Assembly (NCBI GenBank): GCA_964007475.1
Contig: CAXFZM010000038.1
Span: 1 to 64,000 of the forward strand
Origin: Hybos culiciformis
Lineage: Eukaryota; Arthropoda; Insecta; Diptera; Hybotidae
Length of the DNA stretch: 64,000 nucleotides
Direction of reading: 5' to 3'
Part shown: positions 1 to 9,395 of the stretch, in pieces
Layout of the letters: the number at the start of each line of letters is the position of its first letter
How positions within the stretch are numbered: the first letter of the stretch is position 1
Made by a program: the position numbers and the translations under genes
Notes under the pieces: model-generated
Seen by the model: only the letters and a program-made list of their open reading frames with translations
The model's database searches: none
What the model was told of the DNA's origin: nothing

Positions 1-332
1 AAGTAAATGATTAACCTAAATCGACCAAAAACTGAAGTTCTTTCTGGGAACATTCTGAACTGTTGGGTTCTGAATGCCAGAATTTGCTATTGGTTTAAAG
101 ATTTAGTATTAAAGGAGAAATTCTAAGCTGTAGAAGTTTTAAATGCATGATTTATTTTGTAGTATCTAGAATATAAAAATAACAATAATAGTAGTGATCA
201 AGTAATTAGGTTATAACTAATTTTGTAGTTAATTTAAAAAAAAAATGTAGAAATTTGACAATTATTAGCACTAATTTGAAATTAACAGTAGATTTAGTCA
301 TCAGGGACGATGACAATAGTAGGATGGCCGAA

Positions 333-580
333 TGTTAAACGATTATTGCACTATAGATAAAATATACCCCTCTATGATCGTATGACCGGCAAACAAAATA
401 CCCTCTTTCTCTGTATTGGTAGTAAATAACAAGTAGAAAGACTAACACTTAGAAAAAGAGAAAGGGAGAGAGGCCAGCAACTGTGGTTAGTGGAATGATT
501 GTGTAAGCAGTCTACTCCAGGACACCGTAGGGTGCAGTTGTTGGTTTTTTCGCGGTATATTTAATTAAATTTATTTAACA
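333..580 (+). repeat. Possible 3' LTR remnant of an LTR retrotransposon
   Basis: The segment starts TGTTAAA and ends TTTAACA, a 7-bp terminal inverted repeat of LTR type (TG...CA). The bases just before it read in frame as DDDNSRMAEC followed by a stop. The pol tail before the LTR at 19693 is built alike (DEMQNGRM, stop), and both are preceded by ATGGCCGAA. I therefore read it as a 3' LTR left after loss of the body. The right flank cannot be matched to a target duplication because no 5' end is present. An accidental TG...CA match remains possible. Confidence 0.4.
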
Positions 581-686
581 CCTGGTACTATGCCACCGCT
601 ATAGAAGCTGAATTTCCTACAGAAAAATCAGTAAAATTATTCTAACATAAATATTTAATTAATTTTTCAAGTTTATTTTCTTTTAG

Positions 687-1291
687 TCGACTTACTATAA
701 TCCCAGAAAAGATAAGAAAAGCCCTTCCGGTAAATTATACGACAGATACAATAATATCAGTTGTAAAAGCAAAATTGATATATTGCATGAAAAAAATCAC
801 TTTGAATCAAAGGAACAATCAAATATCATGTGCGATGATATTGAGCCTTCAGGTATGTTTTGAAATAAAAGGAAATTGGAAAATAAAACAATAAATTAAA
901 TATAATTATAATAATTAGTCAAATTTCAAAATAGAAAATAATGACAAATTTTTTTCCTTTCAACTTTATTTTCAGATGAAATTATTAATATAATAATTTG
1001 GCTTTCCAACAATAACGATCCAGAGCTTTGGGATAAAATAAAAGAATATTGGAAAAAAAAGGCAGGATATCGCAATAAATATTTTTCAAGTTCAGAGGAA
1101 AATCTTTTTTGGCTTTTAAAAATATATCCGCGTTATAATGACGTAAAAGGCTATGAATTGGTACGTAGTCTTTCAAGTAATCTTATTTTATTTCTATCGC
1201 TTACATAATCCAACTATATACTTCTTGTTGAAAAATATTATTTTTTTTTTATTTCATCAAACATTCGCAGATTGAGATCGATTTCAATTAG
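687..1291 (+). CDS. 3' exons of an uncharacterised insect-type gene (SGKLYDRY...IEIDF family)
   Basis: Three exons join in one frame: 687-852, 976-1160 and 1271-1291. The introns are 853-975 (GT...CAG) and 1161-1270 (GTACGT...CGCAG). The product encodes about 124 residues. It opens STYYNPRKDK, contains SPSGKLYDRYNN, a Trp-rich helical stretch (IIIWLSNNNDPELWDKIKEYW) split here as IIIWLSNNND and PELWDKIKEYW, and ends KGYELIEIDFN and a stop. I recognise this layout (PSGKLYDRY near the N end, a tail like GYELIDIDF) from uncharacterised proteins common in insects, which some genomes carry in many copies. No enzymatic function is known to me. The first exon and start codon are not visible; the 3' splice site at 686 needs an upstream exon. 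Clean splice sites and no stop codons suggest an intact tail, though it could be a transposon-linked gene. Confidence 0.6.
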
Positions 1292-1625
1292 AAATATCCC
1301 GGAAAATCCAATTTATTACTATTTACCTAATGGAAAAAAAAGTTGTAAGATTAAAATATATAAAATAGTTTACTATTGTCATTTTGTAATTCTTATGAAA
1401 TATGTATTTTACATTAATAACGCATACTTATAATTAAATATTACAAGAAAAATTATTACTGTATCAATTTATTTAAAATTAATAAAATTTAATGTAATTC
1501 ACTTTGCTGTATTATTTTTTGTATTTTGTAAATTTTTAAATTTTCAGATTGGTTTTTGAAGAATTTACCCTTAATTTGACAATAGATACTTTTTATTCTT
1601 ATTTGATAAAATTGTTATAATAACA
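1292..1625. other. AT-rich non-coding stretch
   Basis: Nothing recognisable apart from the 3' flank of the preceding gene; the sequence is AT-rich with homopolymer runs. Confidence 0.5.
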
Positions 1626-1910
1626 GCTAAATATTTTTATATTAAATAAGTTTCGCTTGTAAAAATTACAAAAAACATTGTTGATTCTACATTAAACTAT
1701 TTTAAAATAATTATTTCGAATAGTTAATTTAACAGGTTGGCACCGTTAGAGTAACAATATATTTTTTTCTCAAACTGCTAAAATTGATATAATAACAACT
1801 TAACATTTTAAAATAAGTTAGTTTGACTGTAAAAATAACACAAAAACATTGTTGATTATACATCAAACAATTTCAAAATAATTACTCCGCATAGTTAATT
1901 TAACAGCTCG
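1626..1910 (+). repeat. Imperfect direct duplication, about 115-bp unit
   Basis: Two diverged copies lie about 172 bp apart: 1626-1735 and 1797-1907. Both contain ACATTGTTGATT, AATAGTTAATTTAACAG-like and AAAATAATTA blocks in the same order. The spacer includes a Leu/Phe-like T-rich run. The origin is unknown. Confidence 0.6.
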
Positions 1911-2277
1911 GCAATGAAAAAAATGTTAATTTTAAAAGAAAATAGTTTTCAATTCAAAATTTTTAATTCTTAATTTAACATTTTTGTGTTAATTTTAACA
2001 TTGTAATATGTCTTTTGAATTAACAATTTTTGCAATTTTAATTTAACTCTAAACTCTTTTGTGCAAAATCTATAAAGATTTTTTCTTATTTTTTAAATCT
2101 TTTAATTTAACAATTTTTTTTTATGGGTGTAGGTATATGTAATCCTGGCACAATTTTCGTATTAAATTTTTGTAAGGTTTTGAAAAAATTGGTTTTTTTT
2201 TTTAAGTTTCTCAATTAACGTGTTATTAGTAGATAGTTTTTTTTAGGAGAGTTCTGGATAAATCGGTGGATTATATG

Positions 2278-3889
2278 CAGGGCCGGTCCTGCTATATGTG
2301 CATGATGTGCACTTGCACAGGGCGCCTAACGGATAGGGCGCCAATCGATTTGTAGTCAAGAACATGCAAATCCATTCGAAATTGACTACTGTGCTACTGT
2401 TCACAAAAAAACTCTACCCAGAAAAAAATCAACACAGTATACAATTTTTTTTGTATACCGTGATCAAATTGCACATTGTATAATGTGCAAATAAGAATTC
2501 AGCATAGAATAAAATCAACATAGTATTTATGTAAATATTTTTTTTTGGTATACACTAGGTAGAAAAGTCTGCGTACGGGCTCGTTTCTTATTTTTTGTTC
2601 AACATGTTCCAGTTTTTGATGTCATTTAAAAGTACTCTATGAAAAAAGTTTTTTTGTGAAAACATTTTTTTTTTTCAAAATTTAAATTTTGAGGAATAAT
2701 ATCAATTTTTTGAACTGTCTGAGTACAGCCTGTTTCAATGCCGCGTCTCAGAAATTAACTAGTAATCTCATTTGAAAGGCAATTGAATGTAGATAATTTT
2801 GCGCCATATAATTTTATCTGTACGATAAGGGAAAGTGTCAAAAATTGTCTTTGAAAGTCATAGGAATAGCTTAGAACTGCTGGAAAATAGGTTAGAATCG
2901 CTTCTTTTTATGATTTTCAAAGGCGATTTTTGACACTTTCACTTATCGTAGGGATAAAATTATATGGCGCAAAATTATCTACATTCAATTGCCTTTCAAA
3001 TGGCATTATTAGTTAATTTTTGAGACGCGGCATTAAAACCGGCTGTACGCAGACTTTTCCAAAAATTGATATTTCTCAAAATTTAAATTTTGATAAAAAA
3101 ATTTTTTTTACAGAGTCCTTTTAAATGACATCAAAAACTGGGAACATGTGGAACAAAAAATAAGAAAACGAGCCCGTACCGACTTTTTCTACCTAGTGTA
3201 TGTATATTTATTTGAGGACTAGCACTAGATCTACTGGGAATACCTCGTTAAAAAAAGCGCTTTAGTATAGTCTACTTCAGACTTCAAACTGCGACTCTTA
3301 ACATAAATTTATGCGGCTCCGGAATTCATTTTTTTTACACTGCATTCGGCTCGAAGAACAATTCTGACAAAATTTTTTTTTTCACTCGGCCAAACTTTTT
3401 TCATTCTAAACTACAAATAAAGAATTTTCTTGCACCCTAAACTATAAATCAAGAATTTTTTTTCCACTGTAAACTACAAATAAAGAATTGTAAAAATAAA
3501 CATCAAGTTTCAATGACGGACGAGAATTGAACAAATCAATTAAGAGTGTCATCATTAAAATTACAATTAATTTTGAAGAATTATATATTTTGAACAATGG
3601 ATAAAATTCATAATTATAAATCAAAAATAATGTTTTATTTAATTTTTAATATTTTAAAACGGTATATAAATCAAAAATTAAATATATTGATTTTCTTATA
3701 TACATTTACAATCATTAAAAAAATTTGCGGCTCTTTAATTTTTGATATTTCTTAAAATTGGCTCGCTTATGTTTTGGGTTGCCCAGGCCTGGTCTACCTC
3801 AATGGTGACGTGAAAATGACTTATACTATGCTTATGGGCGCAATTTTCAAAATCGGCACAGGGCGCCGAATCAGCTAGGACCGGGCCTG
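2278..3889. mobile_element. Non-autonomous hAT-like DNA transposon (1.6 kb)
   Basis: Left end CAGGGCCGGTCCTG and right end CAGGCCCGGTCCTAG (read inward) form imperfect terminal inverted repeats of hAT type. The element is flanked by a perfect 8-bp duplication, ATTATATG, at 2270-2277 and 3890-3897, the hallmark length for hAT transposases. Subterminal GGGCGCC blocks occur at both ends. No transposase ORF is present, so mobilisation would have needed an enzyme in trans. It carries a nested palindromic MITE (2553-3198) and has inserted in the first units of the minisatellite that follows. Confidence 0.85.
2553..3198. mobile_element. TA-flanked foldback MITE nested in the hAT element
   Basis: The termini CACTAGGTAGAAAAGTC and its complement at 3182-3198 are flanked by TA on both sides (2551-2552, 3199-3200), as for Tc1/mariner-superfamily insertions. 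The two halves are near-perfect inverted copies (about 310 bp arms) around a centre near 2875, so a single strand could fold into one very long hairpin. No coding capacity. Confidence 0.8.
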
Positions 3890-4300
3890 ATTATATGGGT
3901 GGATTATATGGGTGGATTATTTGGGTGGATTATTTGGGTGGATTATTTGGGTGGATTATTTAAGTGGATTATTTAAGTGGATTATTTAATTGCATTATTT
4001 AAGTGGATTATCTAAGCCGATTATTAAGCTGAATTTTTTAAGCGGATTATTAAAGTGAATTTTTTAAGCGGATTATTAAGGTGAATTTTTTAAGTGAATT
4101 ATTTAAGCGGATTATTATGCGGATTATTTAAGTGGATTGTTTAGGTGAATTTTTAAGCGGATTATTAAGGTGAATTTTTAAGTGGATTATTTAGTTGAAT
4201 TTTTTTGTGAATTATTTGGGTGAATTTTTTAGTGGACTACTTAAGCGGATTATTGAAGCGGATTTTAAGTGGATTATTTAAGCGGATTTAAGTGGGTTAA
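3890..4300 (+). repeat. 12-bp minisatellite (GGTGGATTATTT-type)
   Basis: About 33 tandem units of 11-14 bp based on GGTGGATTATTT. They drift from GGGTGGATTAT at the left to AAGCGGATTATT and AAGTGAATTTTT at the right. The left flank of the hAT element (2264-2277) is also a unit, so the array predates the hAT insertion. Confidence 0.85.
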
Positions 4301-4489
4301 AAAAAAATTGCACAGAGTTTTAAATGGAGCCATATTTAATATGTGTGAATATATATAATTATGTGTTTCAAATAATTGTGAAATTATAATTGAGGTGTAA
4401 AAATGCTGACAATAATGTAATATCTACCTTGAAATATAAATACAGATTAGGTGAACTTTGTTATCTGATATAAATTGATTTTCTTTTTA

Positions 4490-5161
4490 GCTAAGGATCC
4501 ATGGCTCCTGAATGGTACAATAGATTACTATTTAAAAACAAACTCAAACAAACCATTAATGAGTGCGTTTCTTTGCATAATTATCCTGTTGCCTGTAATT
4601 CCACAATCATCTTATCAGTTATATTTACCAGATTTATTTCATGTCTTCGGCCACTTGGCTACATGGAATTCACAAAATACTATAAATTTAAATGAATATC
4701 AATTAGGGCATTTGCAGATGCATTTTCAAATGTTATATGGAATGTGTCCGTGCAGTTTTTTAAATTATTTGAAGGGCTTTTTTGTAAAAGAAATTAGAGT
4801 TATTTTTCGGCAAAGAATTAAACCCTTACTGGAAAGAGTCAGAATTCATCCACTACTTATAACAGCAAATACTGAAACTGAAGCTAGTAGCTTACGATGG
4901 AAAGATGTTCAATTTCATGATGTTGTTATTTATTGTGCCAAATTATCATTGGCCATACATCAGGATTGGAATAATTTTGATTTGGATTTTTCTGCCTTAA
5001 AAAGTTTACAAGAAACACCAAATTTTCCAGTTTACCAAACTTCAACCTCTATTCAATATTCAACACTTCAGTCTTTAGCTTGTCGTGCTTTAAGTGGAAT
5101 ATCTTCGCAAGTTCCATCATTATTGCAACAACAACAACAAAAAGAGCTATTAGGTTTGTAG
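4490..5161 (+). CDS. Tsc1: TSC1 (hamartin)-like exon with internal deletions; possible pseudogene
   Basis: The translation matches the N-terminal region of hamartin, the scaffold of the TSC complex that restrains Rheb and mTORC1. It starts AKDPWLLNGTIDYYLKTNSN, then LLPVIPQS, LPDLFHVFGHLATW, LYGMCPCSFLNYLKGF, IKPLLERVRIHPLLIT, RWKDVQFHDVVIYCAKLSL and a poly-Gln tail. Relative to the family (knowledge) a block of roughly 75-80 residues is missing after TNSN, and a few more before LYGM, both frame-preserving. A good 3' splice site (TTCTTTTTAG) ends at 4489. A possible donor GTTTGT starts near 5153, so this is best read as one internal exon; the upstream in-frame codons are intron. No flanking TSC1 exons were found, and the LINE at 5304 sits just downstream. 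It could be a decayed duplicate or a real, shortened exon. Confidence 0.65.
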   Translation, partial: AKDPWLLNGTIDYYLKTNSNKPLMSAFLCIIILLPVIPQSSYQLYLPDLFHVFGHLATWNSQNTINLNEYQLGHLQMHFQMLYGMCPCSFLNYLKGFFVKEIRVIFRQRIKPLLERVRIHPLLITANTETEASSLRWKDVQFHDVVIYCAKLSLAIHQDWNNFDLDFSALKSLQETPNFPVYQTSTSIQYSTLQSLACRALSGISSQVPSLLQQQQQKELLGL

Positions 5162-5289
5162 TTTTGGTATATTAACGCATATTCATTAAGTAGATTCAGT
5201 TAACTAAAATATGTAGTCTTATTTTTTGATAAATTCATCCTAATATAATATTTGTTTTTTTCTGGCCATAAGTTTCGTTTTACTTTTAC
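5162..5289. other. Short AT-rich spacer
   Basis: Sequence between the TSC1-like exon and the LINE target duplication; nothing recognisable. Confidence 0.5.
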
Positions 5290-5303
5290 TGCTCCGTAAT
5301 TAT
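5290..5303. repeat. LINE target-site duplication, 3' side
   Basis: TGCTCCGTAATTAT, repeated perfectly at 10925-10938. Confidence 0.9.
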
Positions 5304-5700
5304 TTATTTATTTATTTATAAAAAAAAGCCACCAGCACTTCGTTTAGGCTATATGGGCTCGGTTTCTTATTAATATTATATTACAAAATAAATATCTTAA
5401 TTCTTTGATTGCAATTTATAATAATAATGAAACTTAAAATAATCTTTTATCCTTCAATAATTAACAAATTAACAAAATATTAATACTTTTTCTTATAATT
5501 ACATAATTAATTTTTCAAAATTAACGAATTAACAAAATACATAATACTTTTTCCTTATAAATATTTTTGTAATTTAATTTTTTTTTTTTTTTTTATAAAA
5601 TAATTTTTATTTTCTTAATAATAACCAAAATAAATTTTATTCTTTATAAATACATTTTTATTTTTTTTTTTTTTAAAACATTTCTCAGATACAAACTTAG

Positions 5701-8457
5701 TTAAATTTCATTGTAATATCCAATACTCCTAATGAACTTTATAATTTTTTTATAAATTTTATTATCATCCGTACTAAGGACTCGAGCATTACTTATTTGA
5801 AACTTCTCCCTTTGCCTAATATACAAAGGACATTCTTCAAATATGTGTAATATTGTTAATGGTTCCATACATGGAGAACAAGGTTCTTCCATTTTTAGAA
5901 AAATATGTGAATGGGTAATTTTAGTGTGCCCATGCCTTAATCTTGTTATTATTGTAGCTTCTTTTCTACTTAACTTGTTCAAGTTACTCCAATTGGGTAT
6001 GCTCCCAACTATTTTTTTAAATTTATTATTATCATTTATTTTTTCCCAGTATTGTAAATACTGATAATTAATATATTTATTTATAACTATTTTTAGATCC
6101 GTATAGATAAAATTAAAGTTAAGATCTGTAGGCATGTTTACCGCCTGTTTAGCAAGCTTATCAGCTTCCTCATTACCGAGTATTTCTACGTGCGATGGTA
6201 TCCATAAAAAACTGAAGAAATTTTTTGACTTTTGAATTTTTTCTTTAATTTTATTAATAGTAGGGTGCATTTGATGAAGCTTCTTAATACTTTGCATACT
6301 ACTCAAAGAATCAGAGCAAATAAGGATTTTTATATTGTTAAAGTTAGTATCTGCGTATTTGATAGCTTGATAAATTGCATACAGTTCCGCAGAGAAAATA
6401 CTTGTGTATTTTGGCAAACTGAATTGTTTTTTAATTGACCCAAAAATAAATGCGCAGCCTGTTTTATCGTCTATAACTGATCCATCTGAATAAATAATAC
6501 TGTGGTTTGGGTAGAATACTTGAATTTTTTCTGTAAAGAGTTTTCTAAATATTTCAGGATTTGTTGAATCTTTTTTGTTGGTATTTAAAGATACATCCAC
6601 TTGAATAGGTTTACCTTGCCAGTAAGGAAATTTTAGAGGTCTAGTTTTTTCTAATTTTTTTTGCTGTAAATGAGGTAAAATATGATTTTTAATTCTAACA
6701 AAACTTGGTTGATTTCTATTTTCCTTATCTTTAAGTTTGCTGTATAGCAACTCGTCATTGACTAAGCTATTCAAAGGATGATCCTCCATAGCCCAAACTT
6801 TAGTCCCGTATCTGAGCAATTGCTTTAATCTCCTTAAATTAAGTGGTAGCTGTCCGCTATCCGATATGAGGCCTTCGATTGGAGTAGTTCTAAAAGCCCC
6901 AGTTGCTATTCTTATACCAGCATTAAGTACTGTGTCTAGAGATTTTGTTAAAGTTTTACTTGCTGAGCTGTATATCAAACTTCCATAATCTATCACTGGG
7001 AGAACCAGTAAATTTAGTAATCTTAAAAGCATTTTTCTATCGGATCCAAAAGTGGTATTACTAAGCATTTTTAGTATATTGAGATTTTTACTGGCTCTTG
7101 CCTTAATATCCCTAATATGTAATCCCCAGTTTAATTTAGAATCGAAAGTTAGGCCTAGAAATTTTTTAACCTCAACGTATTTAATTTTTTTGTTTTTTAA
7201 ATACAACTTAGGGTATGAAATATTTTTCCTTCTTCTAGTGAATAACATGGCTACAGTTTTTTCTTCGGAAAAAATTATGCCATTTCTTTCCGTCCAACTA
7301 TTTAATCTATTTAAAGTTTTTTGCATTATTTTTTCTATTTTTTTAAAATTTTTTCCTCTAATAAAAATATTTAGGTCATCTGCAAAAATGGTGTATTTCA
7401 CTTTTGGATCGATTTCTTTAACCACACTATTTATATGTATTAGAAACAAAAAAACCGATAAAACTGAACCCTGTAAAATCCCATTCTCAAGTTTTTTCTC
7501 CTCCGATTCTGAATTTCCTATCATAACTTTCACGTATTTTTCTTTCAAAAAATTATGTATGAAAACTAACATATTACCTTTTATTCCAATTTTCTTAACT
7601 TTATCCATTATTCCTCTCCTCCAAACCATATCATAAGCTTTTTCTATGTCAAAAAATATACTAAGTGTGACCTCATTTCTGGAGAACCCAGTCATTATTT
7701 CACCCTCAAAATATGCTAAATTATCAACAGTTGATCTCCTTTTCCTAAAACCGGATTGAAAGTTAGATAAAATTTTTTTATTTTCTAGATACCACGATAA
7801 TCTCTTACTAACCATTCTCTCAAAAAGTTTGCAAATGCAATTTGATAAAGAAATTGGTCTATAATTATTTGATTCAGAAGGGTTTTTACCTTTTTTAAGG
7901 ATGGGTATAAGTATTGCTTTTTTCCAATTTTCCGGGAAATATCCTGTAACCCAAATATTATTGTAAAACTTTAATAAAATTTCTTTATCGTTTAGTTTCA
8001 GATTTTTTAGCATTTCATAACGAATGTTATCAGGCCCCGGAGAAGAACCCTTGCAAACATTCAAGCTATTATCTAATTCATGAATAGTAAATTTTGCATT
8101 ATAATTCTCTTGTGAAGAGAGTGACAGATCGAGTGGTACGGCCTCAACTTGAGTTTTAATTCTCCTAAACTTTTCTGGGTAATTATCCGTGCAGGAAGTT
8201 TGGCAAAATTTTTCAACTAATTTTTCGCAAATTACTTTTCTATCTACGATAATATCATTTTCGCATATTAGTGAAGTAATTTCATTGAATGATTTCCTAC
8301 CACTAATTGCTCGTATTTTATCGAAGACCTCAGTTACAGGAGTGTTACTCGTTATAGACGACACATAATTTTTCCAGCTTTCCCTTTTGTGGAATCTGAT
8401 TAATTTCCGAGTTTCATATTTCAATCGTATATAATTTTTATAGTCTTCTAATATCAT
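5701..8457 (-). CDS. LINE ORF2 C-terminal part: reverse transcriptase and RNase H
   Basis: The 918 residues encode the polymerase half of LINE ORF2. RT blocks appear in order: SSPGPDNIRYEML, NNYRPISLSN, FQSGFRKRRSTVDN, FFDIEKAYDMVW, GILQGSVLS and the catalytic FADDLN at about residue 357. RNase H follows (about 650-780) with YSDGS, SAELYAI, CSDSLSS and NEEADKLA supplying the D, E, D, D residues. A Cys/His finger (CSPCMEPLTILHIFEEC) lies near the C end. The protein would make cDNA at a nicked target. The start ATG overlaps the TGA of the endonuclease ORF (ATGA), which reads in the other frame. In most I-clade elements both domains share one ORF, so this is either a one-base loss in the A-run or a recoding site. 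Confidence 0.92.
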   Translation of the reverse strand: MILEDYKNYIRLKYETRKLIRFHKRESWKNYVSSITSNTPVTEVFDKIRAISGRKSFNEITSLICENDIIVDRKVICEKLVEKFCQTSCTDNYPEKFRRIKTQVEAVPLDLSLSSQENYNAKFTIHELDNSLNVCKGSSPGPDNIRYEMLKNLKLNDKEILLKFYNNIWVTGYFPENWKKAILIPILKKGKNPSESNNYRPISLSNCICKLFERMVSKRLSWYLENKKILSNFQSGFRKRRSTVDNLAYFEGEIMTGFSRNEVTLSIFFDIEKAYDMVWRRGIMDKVKKIGIKGNMLVFIHNFLKEKYVKVMIGNSESEEKKLENGILQGSVLSVFLFLIHINSVVKEIDPKVKYTIFADDLNIFIRGKNFKKIEKIMQKTLNRLNSWTERNGIIFSEEKTVAMLFTRRRKNISYPKLYLKNKKIKYVEVKKFLGLTFDSKLNWGLHIRDIKARASKNLNILKMLSNTTFGSDRKMLLRLLNLLVLPVIDYGSLIYSSASKTLTKSLDTVLNAGIRIATGAFRTTPIEGLISDSGQLPLNLRRLKQLLRYGTKVWAMEDHPLNSLVNDELLYSKLKDKENRNQPSFVRIKNHILPHLQQKKLEKTRPLKFPYWQGKPIQVDVSLNTNKKDSTNPEIFRKLFTEKIQVFYPNHSIIYSDGSVIDDKTGCAFIFGSIKKQFSLPKYTSIFSAELYAIYQAIKYADTNFNNIKILICSDSLSSMQSIKKLHQMHPTINKIKEKIQKSKNFFSFLWIPSHVEILGNEEADKLAKQAVNMPTDLNFNFIYTDLKIVINKYINYQYLQYWEKINDNNKFKKIVGSIPNWSNLNKLSRKEATIITRLRHGHTKITHSHIFLKMEEPCSPCMEPLTILHIFEECPLYIRQREKFQISNARVLSTDDNKIYKKIIKFIRSIGYYNEI

Positions 8458-9395
8458 GCTTTTTTTAAATTTTTAAAATAAAATTCTCTATTAGCTATAG
8501 CTTTTTTAATGGTTGCGTTCCACCATGGGACCTTTTTCATAACAATATTATTTTTTGAGATTGGAATACTTTTTTCCGCAGCCTGGGTAATTTTATTTAT
8601 TATATTTTTTTCCATTTCGTTTATTTCTTTTTCATTTCTTCCTAGTTCTAGATTAGGTAACTCAACATTATTACTAAAACTATCCCAATCTGCTTTTTTT
8701 ATTACCCATTTCTCTCTTTTATTTTTGTGCTCGTTTTTTTCAAAAGTGGAAATTATTATAGGGAAGTGATCACTTCCAAAGAGGTTATCCTCCACGTGCC
8801 ACTTGAAGTAGTTTTCTAGAATTGGGCTACATATTGATAAATCGATTGAACTAAATGTTTTGTGTGAAAAGCTGAAAAAGGTTGGTTCTCGATTATTCAT
8901 AATATTCAACCCATTGTTATCTACAATTTTTTCTACAATTTTTCCTCTTTTATCTAATTTATTGGAACCCCACAGAAAGTTATGACAGTTAAAATCTCCA
9001 ACCAGTAAGAAAGGAGAGTCAAACTGGTTAATTAAATTTTCTATATCATCCTGATTTATGTTTACGTTATTTTCCAAATAAATGTTGCATAATATAAATT
9101 TAAGAGGATAGGATAATTTAACAGCAATGGCTTGAAGATTGGTTTGAATTGTATAAGGTAATGATTGAAAAGAATCTTTTACAAGTATGGCTACACCACC
9201 ATGAGCTACACTTTCTGAAATTACATTTTTATAATATACTTTAAAGTTTTTTTTAATTGGAACTTGATTAAATTTGAATTTAGTTTCCTGTATACAACAA
9301 GCTAAGGGACTGTATTTTTTAATCAACAACTCGAATTCCTCTTTATGACTATAAAAGCCATCAGAATTCCATTGTATTATATTGTAAGGATTCAT
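8454..9395 (-). CDS. LINE ORF2 N-terminal part: apurinic-like endonuclease
   Basis: The 313 residues form an APE-type endonuclease that nicks the target to prime reverse transcription. Visible motifs are the N-terminal IIQWNSDG, CIQETKF (catalytic Glu), HGGVAILV, LVGDFNCHNFLWGS (Asp and Asn), FFSFS, SSIDLSI and SDHFPI (Asp-His). The C end has the PWWNATIKKA linker found before RT in LINE ORF2 proteins. The ATG lies inside the last codons of ORF1, overlapping it by 35 bases in another frame. It stops at TGA after LKKA, where the RT frame begins one base back. Confidence 0.9.
   Translation of the reverse strand: MNPYNIIQWNSDGFYSHKEEFELLIKKYSPLACCIQETKFKFNQVPIKKNFKVYYKNVISESVAHGGVAILVKDSFQSLPYTIQTNLQAIAVKLSYPLKFILCNIYLENNVNINQDDIENLINQFDSPFLLVGDFNCHNFLWGSNKLDKRGKIVEKIVDNNGLNIMNNREPTFFSFSHKTFSSIDLSICSPILENYFKWHVEDNLFGSDHFPIIISTFEKNEHKNKREKWVIKKADWDSFSNNVELPNLELGRNEKEINEMEKNIINKITQAAEKSIPISKNNIVMKKVPWWNATIKKAIANREFYFKNLKKA

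Noticed and set aside
7052..7636. 194-residue plus-strand ORF opposite the LINE RT
   Set aside because: Shadow of the RT frame; hydrophobic composition comes from antisense reading of Lys/Asn codons.
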